From Nereocystis luetkeana (lineage: Eukaryota > Sar > Phaeophyceae > Laminariales > Laminariaceae), in the NCBI GenBank assembly GCA_031213475.1, contig JARUPZ010000021.1, positions 3,741,545 through 3,805,544 of the forward strand: a stretch of 64,000 bases of DNA, given 5' to 3'. Shown in pieces: positions 59,252 through 64,000 of the stretch. Every line of letters begins with the position of its first letter. Position 1 is the first letter of the stretch. Both the position numbers and the translations under genes were made by a program. The notes below the pieces were generated by a model. That model was not told the origin of the DNA. It saw nothing but the letters and a program-made list of their open reading frames with translations, and ran no database searches.

Positions 59252-62200
59252 TTTTCATGATCATGAATTGTCACCCCTCTTCCCCGTCATTTATTGCACG
59301 TCCTGCACGAATCTTTTGTTTGTTTGTTCGTTTGTTTGATAGGAATAAACTGGCCTCACCTGGCAGTATACACAGGATATCGTAGATCATGATCTGTCTT
59401 GAGGCGTGAAATAGTGTGTACCAACGTGTGTGTGTTTTTTTCTTGTCGCAGGGCGCTTCGACAAGGCGGCGGCGGTAGCGGCGGAGTCAGCGGAGGCTAG
59501 AGTTTTCGCGGCCAAGCACCTCCTCGATAGGGCCGTGGCGCAGAGGGTAGAGCAGGCGGCGCTCAAGCAGACGTTCGCGGCTAAGATTCGTTCGTACGAC
59601 GAACAGACGTCTCTGCAGGTGAGGCCCGGAGAGGGAGCAACGGGCAGAGAATGTAGGAGGGATTCGGTGGGGGGGGGTGGCGATGGGGGACGGCAGGTTT
59701 GTTGCCGCTTCTTCGGGGATATTGTTTAGGGTGACTGCTGGGCACGATAAAAAAATTGAACCACAGCAGCAGGGACCCCTCTAGAATGCCGGTTGAATAT
59801 TGCCGGTGCCAGATGTAATGCCGGTGGAATATATTGACACAGATGGGGTTCACCAGTGTGGTAGTGAGCGGAAATATTAGTGCCGGTGTCCGCTGTATAT
59901 AATGCCGGGGTGTTAGCCTGCCACTTATCGGCACTATAGAGGGACCGCTATTTGCAACCCTAAGCCAACAAGGGTTGATTTTGTTGGCGTACTGCACACG
60001 GCCGTATATTTGTTTTTTCAATTTTATTTCCAGGTGTGCAATATTGGCATGCTGCGGAACTACAGGGCTCAGCTTCGGGAGGTGAAGGAAGGCGCCAAGG
60101 AGTCTGGCGACGGCAGCCGCGCGGAGGCGGAAAACGTGGACCCAGGCGGCGGCGCTCGCTCAGGAAGCAGCGGAAACACGAGGGACGGGCGCCCGGGTAG
60201 GCCATGCGTCTTGTTGATGTTGGGTGCTGAGAGAGGGGGGGGAAGTTGTGCTCTCATATCATAGGTTTATTGTTAGTAACTACCTGGTAGGTATCGGTAG
60301 ACAATTTCACATATCTATCCTACTGTGAGGACAATAGTCTATTGTACCGGTATGTTCGAACCTGTAGGTCGAATACATTGGTATCGATATGCAATACACC
60401 AGCTTATTGAGAGGCGGTGTGGGCGCGGAGGGGAAGGAGAGAAGGGTCGATACTGGAGGGGGGCAGTGAGGGAGGAAGTGAAGCTATGATATGCCGTGCC
60501 TGCTGTGGCCGTCGGATGGGCCATTTTTTTTTTTTTTTGTTTCTGGATACAAAACATATTGGTAGGCCCGGCGTTTCGTAGGTGGTGGTACGGTGCGGTG
60601 GAGGGAGGGAGGGAGGGAGGGAGGGTGTGGATGCGGAGGGAAGGAGGGCGGGAGTGGGAGTGGAGAGAGGGAGGGAGCGAGAGAGGGTGTTTGTATGGTA
60701 TATTCAGTGCCCGCTGTGGCTGCCATATTGGGCTACTCGCTGGGTGGCGAGAGAACCGATAGGTCATGCGTTTAGTTGGTGGTGGTGTGTGTGGGTGGAG
60801 GGAGGGAGGATACGATTCTGCTATAGTGCCTGCTGTCGGCGTCGGATCGGCCTTTTATGTGTGTGTTTTTTTTCTGTGGATGACGCAGGAGACAACGGCG
60901 CGCACGGAATCTTTTTCTCCCTGCTTCTGTAACGACTGCGGTGGCTGTCGGAAACGACCATCCTTTTTACACCAGTCCCTGGATACGAAACAACAGAACA
61001 CTCGCTTCACTGCTGTTCCTATTTTGTTTTTGTCTTCATTTCTTGGGGACGGAACACCCGCCTTTATACGAGCAGTCCCTTTTGTGTTTTTAACGCGGCG
61101 AAAAAAAAAGGCGAGTGAAAGAGGCGGCTTGATTTCCTCAGGAGTGGTTCCTCTATGTTTTCGGTATTTGCCCGGCCAAAACACCGGCACTATGGCTGGC
61201 ACTGGCACTATTTCTTTATACGTAGACGACGAGCGCCTAGACTACATGCGTACCTGGTACTACGTACCAGGTACCTGTTACTTTTTTCTCTTCTTTTTTG
61301 TTCAAGTCTGTGTCAAGGTGCCGCGTTGGTTACGGGTATGTGAACGCGGGGGTGCAAAGCAGTAGCAGTAAGTAGCCCTGAGTGAGAGTCTTGGGCTGAT
61401 CGCGGCTGAGAGGAGCCATCTACCCCAAAATGTTCACGAATTAATGTGACGACGGAATATTATCTGGAGCACATTTCCTATTAATAACAGTTTGTTTTTT
61501 TTTTCGTTCAGGAAAGACCGGTAAATGTTGTAAAATCGCACGTGTCCAGTTTTTGTGTTGTCAACCAATCAATACAGGTCCTACAAGTGTCGGATATATC
61601 CCTCCTTTGAGACTGCTGCACGCACGTTTTTTTTTCGCGTGGGATTTTTTCTGCGGTAGCAAGATAGTAAACGCTGTCCTTGACGCATTCGTTTTGCACA
61701 GGTGTGGGCAGGGGTGGCGATGGGAGTACCAGCAGCGGCGGAGGTGCCACGAGGGGAGCGGGGGGTCGGAAGGCTGTGGTTATGGCGGCCGTGAGGGCGT
61801 CGATCGGAGACGTGGACACTCTGGATGGGCAGCGGGCTGTGCTCGAGGCGCTTGTCCAGGAAACCGAGAAGGTGAGGGCATTGGTCTTCCGAGCGGGGCG
61901 GGATGGGGTTGGGTGAGAGCTGGCTTCGGCCGGGTGGATGCGTCTTTGTCGCTCGAGTTTTGAGCTCGGGTGTCACGTAGGGCAACTTTACCGTGTGCAT
62001 TGGTGCGGTGATCCCTCTGGGGCTGTTGACCATCGTCCTTGGAGAGGCGGAGGGGGCGAAGCGAACCTTGCGTGAATTAACTCTGTACGTGCAGTAGCTG
62101 TAGAGGTGGTTATCGAAACCTATCGTGGGCATTTCGGGAAACAACTTTTTGTTCTGTTTTTGTCGATGCTGGCGCGGGCGCTCTCGCTCGAAGCTATTAA

Positions 62201-64000
62201 TAGCTCGCTCCTGCGCAATCACAAAAATACGCACGCCTCGGTTTTTTCATGGCCGTCCAGGCGGTAGACGAGACGCAGGAGCGGCTGGAGGTGCTGAGCG
62301 GGGAGCTTGACGACATGTGTCGCCGCCTCGGCCTGGGCGACAGCTTCCAGGTGCGCCAGAACGCTCGACGGAACGCTCCTCGAAACGATTCTCAAATCGT
62401 TCCGTTTTGTTTTGCTCGCGTTTTGTTCGTTTTGTTTGTTCGTGTTTCTTTTATCAACTCGTTCCGTTTTTTTGTCATGTTTGGTTTTCTTGTTTACTCT
62501 CGTATATTTATACTTTTGTATATACACAGTTTTTTCAATATCATTGCTCCTGTTTTTTTTTGTTTTTGTTTTTTTTTCGTCGCGGCCGCGGGACAGGGAC
62601 GAAGCGTCGTCACCGACCACAAGGGGGGTTTCGAGTCTTCCGACGACGTTGCCGGGGGGAGCGGGGGGGACAAGGGTGCCGCCGATTCTTCAGGCGATGG
62701 CGCCGGCATGGGCCCCCGGGAGTTCAAGGCTTTGGAGGGGTTGACCCCCGTGGAGGCCAGGCTGCTGGTGACGTCGCTTGTGGACGATGTTACGGCCTCG
62801 GGCATCGGCGAGATGCTGCAGCAGCAGGAGGCGACGAATCAGGTGGGCGGGCCGGCCGGGGCGGGGCGGGGGGCTTCGGTTAGAGCCGTACTTGCTTACG
62901 TTTTACTTACTGTAGCCTCGTAGAGTAATAGTTTAGGGAATGTGCCTGCTGAACTCTGTTTTTGCTGCGTGTTTTTTGTCGTTGTATTTGTTTTTTTTTG
63001 TGTTTTTCAACGTTTGCGCTATATGCCTTGTCGGTCTGTTTTTGTAGTTTTGCGATGTCATGCCGACTTTGCGCCTGCTGCTGCTGGCTGACAATGCTGG
63101 GCGAGTGGCGAATTTCCCTCTATCTCTTACGAATGGAGTCCCAGGTGTATTTGTTTACTTCAGCAGTACGTACATATTTTTCGTTGTACTTGTATCATGG
63201 GTCGCCTCGGAAGTTACATCGCGTTAAGCTGACCTCTTGTTTTCTCACATGCTGTTGCTGCTGTTGTTGCTGTTGCTGCTGCTGCTGCTGCCGCTGATTC
63301 TGACGTGCTGTTGCCGATTCTTCTTCTTCCGCTGCCGCTGCTGGGGATGAGCGTACAGGCGGCGGAAATGCTGGAGCTACGGGAGAAGAACAAGTCGATG
63401 AAGGACGAGCTGTTCCGCCTCAGCCAGAGATACTCCCGGAGGATGTCGATGGTGAGCTGTTGTTTTTATTACGGGGGGCCATAGTTAATAAGAACAAATA
63501 TTTTTATTAAAAATTGTTAAATATATACCGGTAGGTTTTTATGTATACCATAGGTCCTACCTGGTATTAACTGTGGTCCCCCGTAATAGTGCGCGGCGGT
63601 GTGGTGGTTGCTGATGTTGTTGTTGCTGTTGTGAGTTGATTTTCCGTTAACGTTTTCGTTGTTGTTCTTGGTGGTGTTGGAGTGGGTGTCGCTGTTGTTG
63701 CTGCTGTTGCCGGAAACCATCCGAGGTTTCGCGTGACGTATTTGAAGTATCGTAATGTGCAGCATCCCAATCACATCAAAATTAACCCCTTTAGAAGCGC
63801 AGTTCCGTTTTTGGGGACAAACTACCAGAAATTAGAGTGGTTTGTGTTAGCAAAACGGGACTGCGGCTCTAAAAGGGTGAAGTAAGACGCGAGCCTACGA
63901 GGGAAGAACTGGCTAGATTATTCTCGCGACAAAAATGCCTCGCAAGGCAAGAACCGCCCGTAGTGGGGAGGGGGGGGGGGGAGGAGAGAACCTGCTGTGT
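32636..64000 (+). CDS. Kinesin-4/chromokinesin-like motor protein (5' part, 23 exons, runs off window)
   Basis: Exons: 32636-32863, 37884-38002, 39723-39876, 41664-41879, 42194-42298, 44431-44538, 44969-45094, 46168-46274, 49175-49313, 50069-50389, 51310-51398, 52904-53005, 53452-53620, 54162-54293, 55779-55856, 56546-56644, 58302-58515, 59452-59618, 60034-60196, 61702-61871, 62261-62350, 62597-62842, 63359-63451. All phases fit, giving about 1,145 residues. The motor is complete: [11 protein letters not shown]-loop GQTGSGKT (86-93), SSRSH (213-217), DLAGSE (249-254), [20 protein letters not shown] and [11 protein letters not shown]. The N-terminal motor and the downstream coiled coil [17 protein letters not shown] then [13 protein letters not shown] resemble KIF4/KIF21/FRA1, plus-end motors of spindle, cargo or wall-related microtubules. 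Exact subfamily is inference. The MAESAKV start is chosen because the motor's first strand begins at once; an upstream in-frame ATG exists at 32510. Confidence 0.9.
33643..33751. mobile_element. MITE family B, copy at 33.6 kb (kinesin intron 1)
   Basis: TATTTACGGGGGACCATAG to CTATGGTCCCCCGTAG. Confidence 0.87.
33989..34084. mobile_element. TTAA element family A, copy at 34.0 kb
   Basis: TTAATCCTTCTAGTGTTGC to AAACGGGACTGCGGCCCT and AAAAGTTAA. Confidence 0.7.
34336..34504. mobile_element. TIR element family K, copy 1
   Basis: Ends AAAGATGTCAGGAGGCATG and GTGCTGTCTCCTGACGTCTTT are inverted; length 169. Siblings at 37593 and 56969, all in kinesin introns. Confidence 0.75.
34634..34731. mobile_element. 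TTAA element family A, copy at 34.6 kb
   Basis: TCAACCCTTTTAGGACCCC to GTGCTAAAAGGGTTAA. It ends 2 bp before the family N element. Confidence 0.8.
34733..35555. mobile_element. Family N non-autonomous TIR element, copy 1 (~820 bp)
   Basis: Left end GGCCGGTCCTAACGGGGG is the inverse of right end CCCCAGTTAGGACCAGCC (about 16 of 18). The interior has no convincing ORF but contains GCGCACGATGGCCGAGGTAG and TCGCCGGGAATCACGTGCTG, shared with the adjacent copy. Confidence 0.75.
35551..36372. mobile_element. Family N element, copy 2 (direct tandem neighbour)
   Basis: Begins AGCCCTAACGAGG [11 protein letters not shown] after copy 1 and follows it in the same order (GAGCACGTGTGATTTTTATC, GCGCACGATGCCCGAGGTAG, TCGCCGGGAATCACGTGCTG). 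Visibly diverged by substitution; the right end is not clearly recognisable. Confidence 0.7.
37593..37753. mobile_element. TIR element family K, copy 2
   Basis: CAAAGATGTCAGGAGACAG to GACATGTCTTCTGACATCTC, opposite orientation to copy 1. It lies 130 bp before kinesin exon 2. Confidence 0.75.
37884..38002 (+). CDS. Kinesin exon 2: P-loop
   Basis: [20 protein letters not shown] holds the ATP-binding P-loop. RRGLIPR at the end is the kinesin G-IPR motif. Donor CCCAG|GTGCTC, phase 2. The GGTAACG array starts within about 10 bp of the donor. Confidence 0.93.
38010..38700. repeat. GGTAACG/GGTAGCG array in kinesin intron 2
   Basis: Starts about 8 bp after the exon 2 donor. Same hexamer alphabet as the 23.4 kb array (GGTAACGGTAGCGGTAAC) with heavier drift. 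Confidence 0.88.
38826..38927. mobile_element. MITE family B, right end lost next to a family A fragment
   Basis: TATTACGGGGGACCATAG to CTGTTTACTGTGGTC, then directly TGCCCTTTTGGGACTGTGG, which resembles a family A half. Confidence 0.75.
39365..39660 (-). repeat. Dispersed repeat family C (reverse copy) before kinesin exon 3
   Basis: TTGACGCTGTCATCTATGTG, CTCATGCGAATCGCCCAACA, GCGCTTCGCGCTTGGTGCAA and GGGTCTATGGTCATACGACT are the complement of C. A 17-base C-run follows at about 39679. Confidence 0.75.
39723..39876 (+). CDS. Kinesin exon 3: [14 protein letters not shown]
   Basis: Completes the split Arg codon, then reads FLYDMFMNL and [15 protein letters not shown], the kinesin S-LEIYNE--DLL motif. 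Acceptor CCAAAG|G, donor CAG|GTGAGC. Confidence 0.92.
39989..40640. repeat. (TTG)n and degenerate GGGTTTGG/GGTTGGGG tract
   Basis: About 15 TTG units, then a G/T-rich drifted repeat fills most of kinesin intron 3 up to the MITE at 40.65 kb. Confidence 0.75.
40651..40760. mobile_element. MITE family B, copy at 40.7 kb
   Basis: TATTACGGGCGACCATAG to CTATGGTCCCCCGCAATA, near-consensus core. Confidence 0.88.
40843..40945. repeat. Family M partial copy
   Basis: GGTCCCTCTAGATATGGTGC and CTGCTCACACTGCCACAGGG correspond to family M blocks; the right side is not recognisable. Confidence 0.45.
41493..41610. mobile_element. MITE family B with TACCCTGGTA insertion
   Basis: TAATGCGGGGGACC to CTATGGTCCCCCGTAGTAG. 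The core reads ATATACCCTGGTAGG where siblings read ATATAGG. A second end fragment (TTCCCCCGTAATAG) at 41650-41663 supplies the exon 4 acceptor. Confidence 0.85.
41664..41879 (+). CDS. Kinesin exon 4: switch I
   Basis: 72 codons, phase 0. [20 protein letters not shown] is the switch I region. The acceptor AG is the last two bases of a family B MITE-end sequence (CCCCCGTAATAG|GTG). Confidence 0.92.
42194..42298 (+). CDS. Kinesin exon 5: switch II
   Basis: [20 protein letters not shown] is kinesin switch II, and GIQINQ leads into GLLALGNVV of exon 6. Acceptor CCCTCAG|ACC, donor CAG|GTTCGT. Confidence 0.93.
42340..43270. repeat. ~95-110 bp tandem repeat with TTGACGGACAGCCGTC
   Basis: Units share CTTGACGGACAGCCGT, CTTGGCGTGTCSGTTGACGG and AAACTAGTATRTTYAGTCT. 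The first 200 bp hold shorter GACAGCCGTCAAG units. Kinesin intron 5. Confidence 0.8.
43410..43890. repeat. ~120 bp tandem repeat, four units
   Basis: Units share GAGAGTGTGACGGYRTACGG, CTCGAAACGGGTCCSTCCC and TTGTGGATTTGTGAAAA. Two units carry TACCWGGTA where siblings read TAC. Confidence 0.8.
44431..44538 (+). CDS. Kinesin exon 6: [12 protein letters not shown]...SKLTRLLQ
   Basis: 36 codons containing [14 protein letters not shown], the conserved microtubule-binding loop and helix of the motor. Acceptor TTTGGCAG|GG, donor CAG|GTATGA. Confidence 0.93.
44969..45094 (+). CDS. Kinesin exon 7: end of motor domain
   Basis: [18 protein letters not shown] and [12 protein letters not shown] close the motor near residue 352. 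The downstream coding is neck and coiled coil. Acceptor TTTCAG|GAT, donor GTG|GTGAGT. Confidence 0.93.
45205..45345 (-). repeat. Dispersed repeat family C (reverse, short)
   Basis: GGTGCAAGCAATGTATGTCA, CGACGTGCTCCGTCCCGGCA and GCGATGCACGGC match C in reverse. C-rich tracts follow to 45660, with a head fragment at 45662-45700. Confidence 0.6.
46168..54293 (+). CDS. Kinesin exons 8-14: neck, Gly/Ala linker and coiled coil
   Basis: Exon 8 (46168-46274) has the post-motor [13 protein letters not shown] helix. A GTTTGG at 46243 could also splice but would run exon 9 into a stop; GTGAGA at 46275 keeps the frame. Exon 9 (49175-49313) is acidic. Exon 10 (50069-50389) is Gly/Ala rich. Exons 11-14 are charged helices ([73 protein letters not shown]). 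Exon 13 may end at 53620 (AAG|GTCGGC) or 53629 (TCG|GTAGTT), both phase 0. A possible extra exon begins at about 54039. Confidence 0.78.
46334..46436. mobile_element. MITE family B, right end degraded
   Basis: TATTACGGGGGCCATAG, good core, right TIR reads ACTATGGTCCTATTTTGC. Confidence 0.8.
46610..46795. repeat. Dispersed repeat family L
   Basis: GCAGCCCGATGAACAATC, GGTAGAAGAAGCCCCGTCA and TATCGGAACTCGCG match 28000-28175 (CCCCGATGAACAATCCCA, TTAAGAAGCCCCGTCACTCG). Two copies, about 170 bp. Confidence 0.6.
47010..47116. mobile_element. TTAA element family A, copy at 47.0 kb
   Basis: TTAACCCTTTTAGGACTGC to GGAGTTCTGAAAGGGTTAA with perfect TTAA flanks and an internal GACAATTGGAGACAA variant shared with the 50.9 kb copy. 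Confidence 0.9.
47878..47973. mobile_element. TTAA element family A, copy at 47.9 kb
   Basis: TTAACCCCTTTAAAACGCAG to GTGGTTCTAAAGGGGTTAA, TTAA on both sides. Confidence 0.9.
48186..48912. repeat. 30-bp minisatellite with higher-order repeat
   Basis: About 24 units of GTGTTATATTATCACCCGTG plus TGATGCGGTA; a five-base-longer unit recurs at 48298 and 48483, giving a 185-bp higher-order period. TCACCCGTGTGA can form a hairpin. Unit length is a multiple of 3, so both strands stay open with 10-residue peptide repeats, but it lies in kinesin intron 8. Confidence 0.92.
49615..49645. repeat. 31-base poly(C) run
   Basis: Uninterrupted C from 49615 to 49645 in a kinesin intron. The longest of many C or G runs in the window. 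Confidence 0.95.
50909..51014. mobile_element. TTAA element family A, copy at 50.9 kb
   Basis: TTAACCCTTTTAGGACTGC to GGAGTTCTAAAAGGGTTAA with TTAA both sides. Closest sibling is the 47.0 kb copy. Followed by drifted CGTTTCCCGTGTCCCG repeats up to kinesin exon 11. Confidence 0.9.
53085..53330. repeat. GGGTC pentamer block in kinesin intron
   Basis: CTGTTCACGGGCCACGACCG, mixed GGGTCGGGT units, a run of about ten GGGTC units at 53235-53283, then CCCGCTCGACCCGACTCGAC in reverse. Confidence 0.8.
55261..55375. mobile_element. MITE family B with TACCTGGTA insertion
   Basis: TATTACGGGGGACCAGAG to CTATGGTCCCTCGTGA. Core ATATGTACCTGGTAGG versus ATATATAGG in siblings. A lone right end (GCCCCCGTGA) abuts its left end. 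Confidence 0.85.
55385..55570 (-). repeat. Dispersed repeat family D (reverse copy)
   Basis: CGTGATCTGTAAAACACAG, CCAACCCAGGAAACCTG and GCTCCCTCGCGGTAACGTG, complement of D blocks. Confidence 0.55.
55779..63451 (+). CDS. Kinesin exons 15-23: C-terminal coiled coil
   Basis: Exons 15 ([20 protein letters not shown]) and 16 ([18 protein letters not shown]) follow LKRQK of exon 14 and parallel the QKVxLQRKIKQE to RQKMVLQRKTEEA coiled coil of KIF4-type kinesins. Exon 17 continues with [19 protein letters not shown] and a Gly/Ala tail. Exons 18-23 are helical with acidic/Gly linkers, including [20 protein letters not shown] and [20 protein letters not shown]. All nine exons have consensus splice sites and matching phases. 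The last donor in view is ATG|GTGAGC at 63452; the next exon is not visible. Confidence 0.78.
56205..56425. repeat. GACCC pentamer block, internally duplicated
   Basis: ACCCGACCTGACCCGACTCG units; AACCGACACACGATATTTTG occurs twice 80 bp apart. Ends GCCCGCGGGTCGGGTCG. Confidence 0.8.
56969..57141. mobile_element. TIR element family K, copy 3
   Basis: AAAGACGTCAGGAGGCATG to CTGTCTCCTGACATCTTT, same orientation as copy 1. Confidence 0.75.
57817..57988. mobile_element. Family M element, copy 3 (complete ends)
   Basis: CCCTCTATAGTGCCCG and CGGCACTATAGAGGGG are inverted ends about 170 bp apart. The interior has CCGGCACTATATG repeats. Confidence 0.75.
59203..59257. repeat. (GT)n followed by T-run
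   Basis: About 17 TG units, then roughly 22 T, in a kinesin intron. Confidence 0.95.
59772..59949. mobile_element. Family M element, copy 4
   Basis: GGACCCCTCTAGAATGCCGG to ATCGGCACTATAGAGGGACC, inverted ends. Confidence 0.7.
60590..60690. repeat. GGGAGGGA-rich purine tract
   Basis: GAGGGAGGGAGGGAGGGAGG and related purine-only sequence, kinesin intron 19. T-runs of 14-15 lie nearby. Confidence 0.8.
63467..63588. mobile_element. MITE family B with two insertions, just after kinesin exon 23
   Basis: TATTACGGGGGGCCATAG to CTGTGGTCCCCCGTAATA begins 16 bp after the exon 23 donor. It holds ATATACCGGTAGG and GTCCTACCTGGTATTAAC, both extra relative to siblings. Confidence 0.87.
63782..63881. mobile_element. 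TTAA element family A, copy at 63.8 kb
   Basis: TTAACCCCTTTAGAAGCGCA to CGGGACTGCGGCTCTAAAAG and GGTGAA. Left TTAA intact. Confidence 0.8.

Overview
The window is nuclear DNA of a eukaryote with intron-rich genes. Short GC-rich exons, mostly 80-320 bp, sit in introns of up to about 5.5 kb filled with simple repeats, minisatellites and MITE-like elements. Nearly all splice sites are GT-AG. Gene content, exon style and repeat load fit a multicellular stramenopile such as a brown alga, but this is inference and I cannot name a species. No prokaryotic operon, rRNA, tRNA or CRISPR array was seen.

Three protein-coding genes were rebuilt by joining exons whose splice phases agree. (1) Plus strand, from before base 1 to 14737: the 3' part of a CASP-type Golgi coiled-coil protein, seven exons, ending in the family's C-terminal membrane anchor. 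(2) Minus strand, 31560 down to 22554: a complete three-exon Josephin-domain deubiquitinase (JOSD type) of about 288 residues, with a long Ala/Gly insert inside the catalytic fold. (3) Plus strand, from 32636 past the window end: a kinesin of the kinesin-4/chromokinesin type, 23 exons visible (about 1,145 residues). It has a complete motor domain followed by coiled coil; the C-terminus lies outside the window. Strands alternate (+, -, +). Genes 1 and 2 converge over a 7.8 kb repeat-rich gap. Genes 2 and 3 diverge from a 1.1 kb gap that should hold both promoters. The three genes have unrelated cell-biological roles (Golgi tethering, deubiquitination, microtubule motor).

The rest is repeats: about 17 copies of a roughly 105-bp MITE (family B); nine copies of a roughly 100-bp palindromic element flanked by TTAA (family A, piggyBac-like); families K, M and N with terminal inverted repeats; dispersed repeats C and D; and several tandem arrays. 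The most striking signal is the 9-mer TACCWGGTA, present about 33 times where about 0.5 is expected. In several places sibling repeat copies show it is an exact insertion of CCWGG plus one TA at a TA site. It looks like the footprint, or the body, of an undescribed TA-targeting mobile element.
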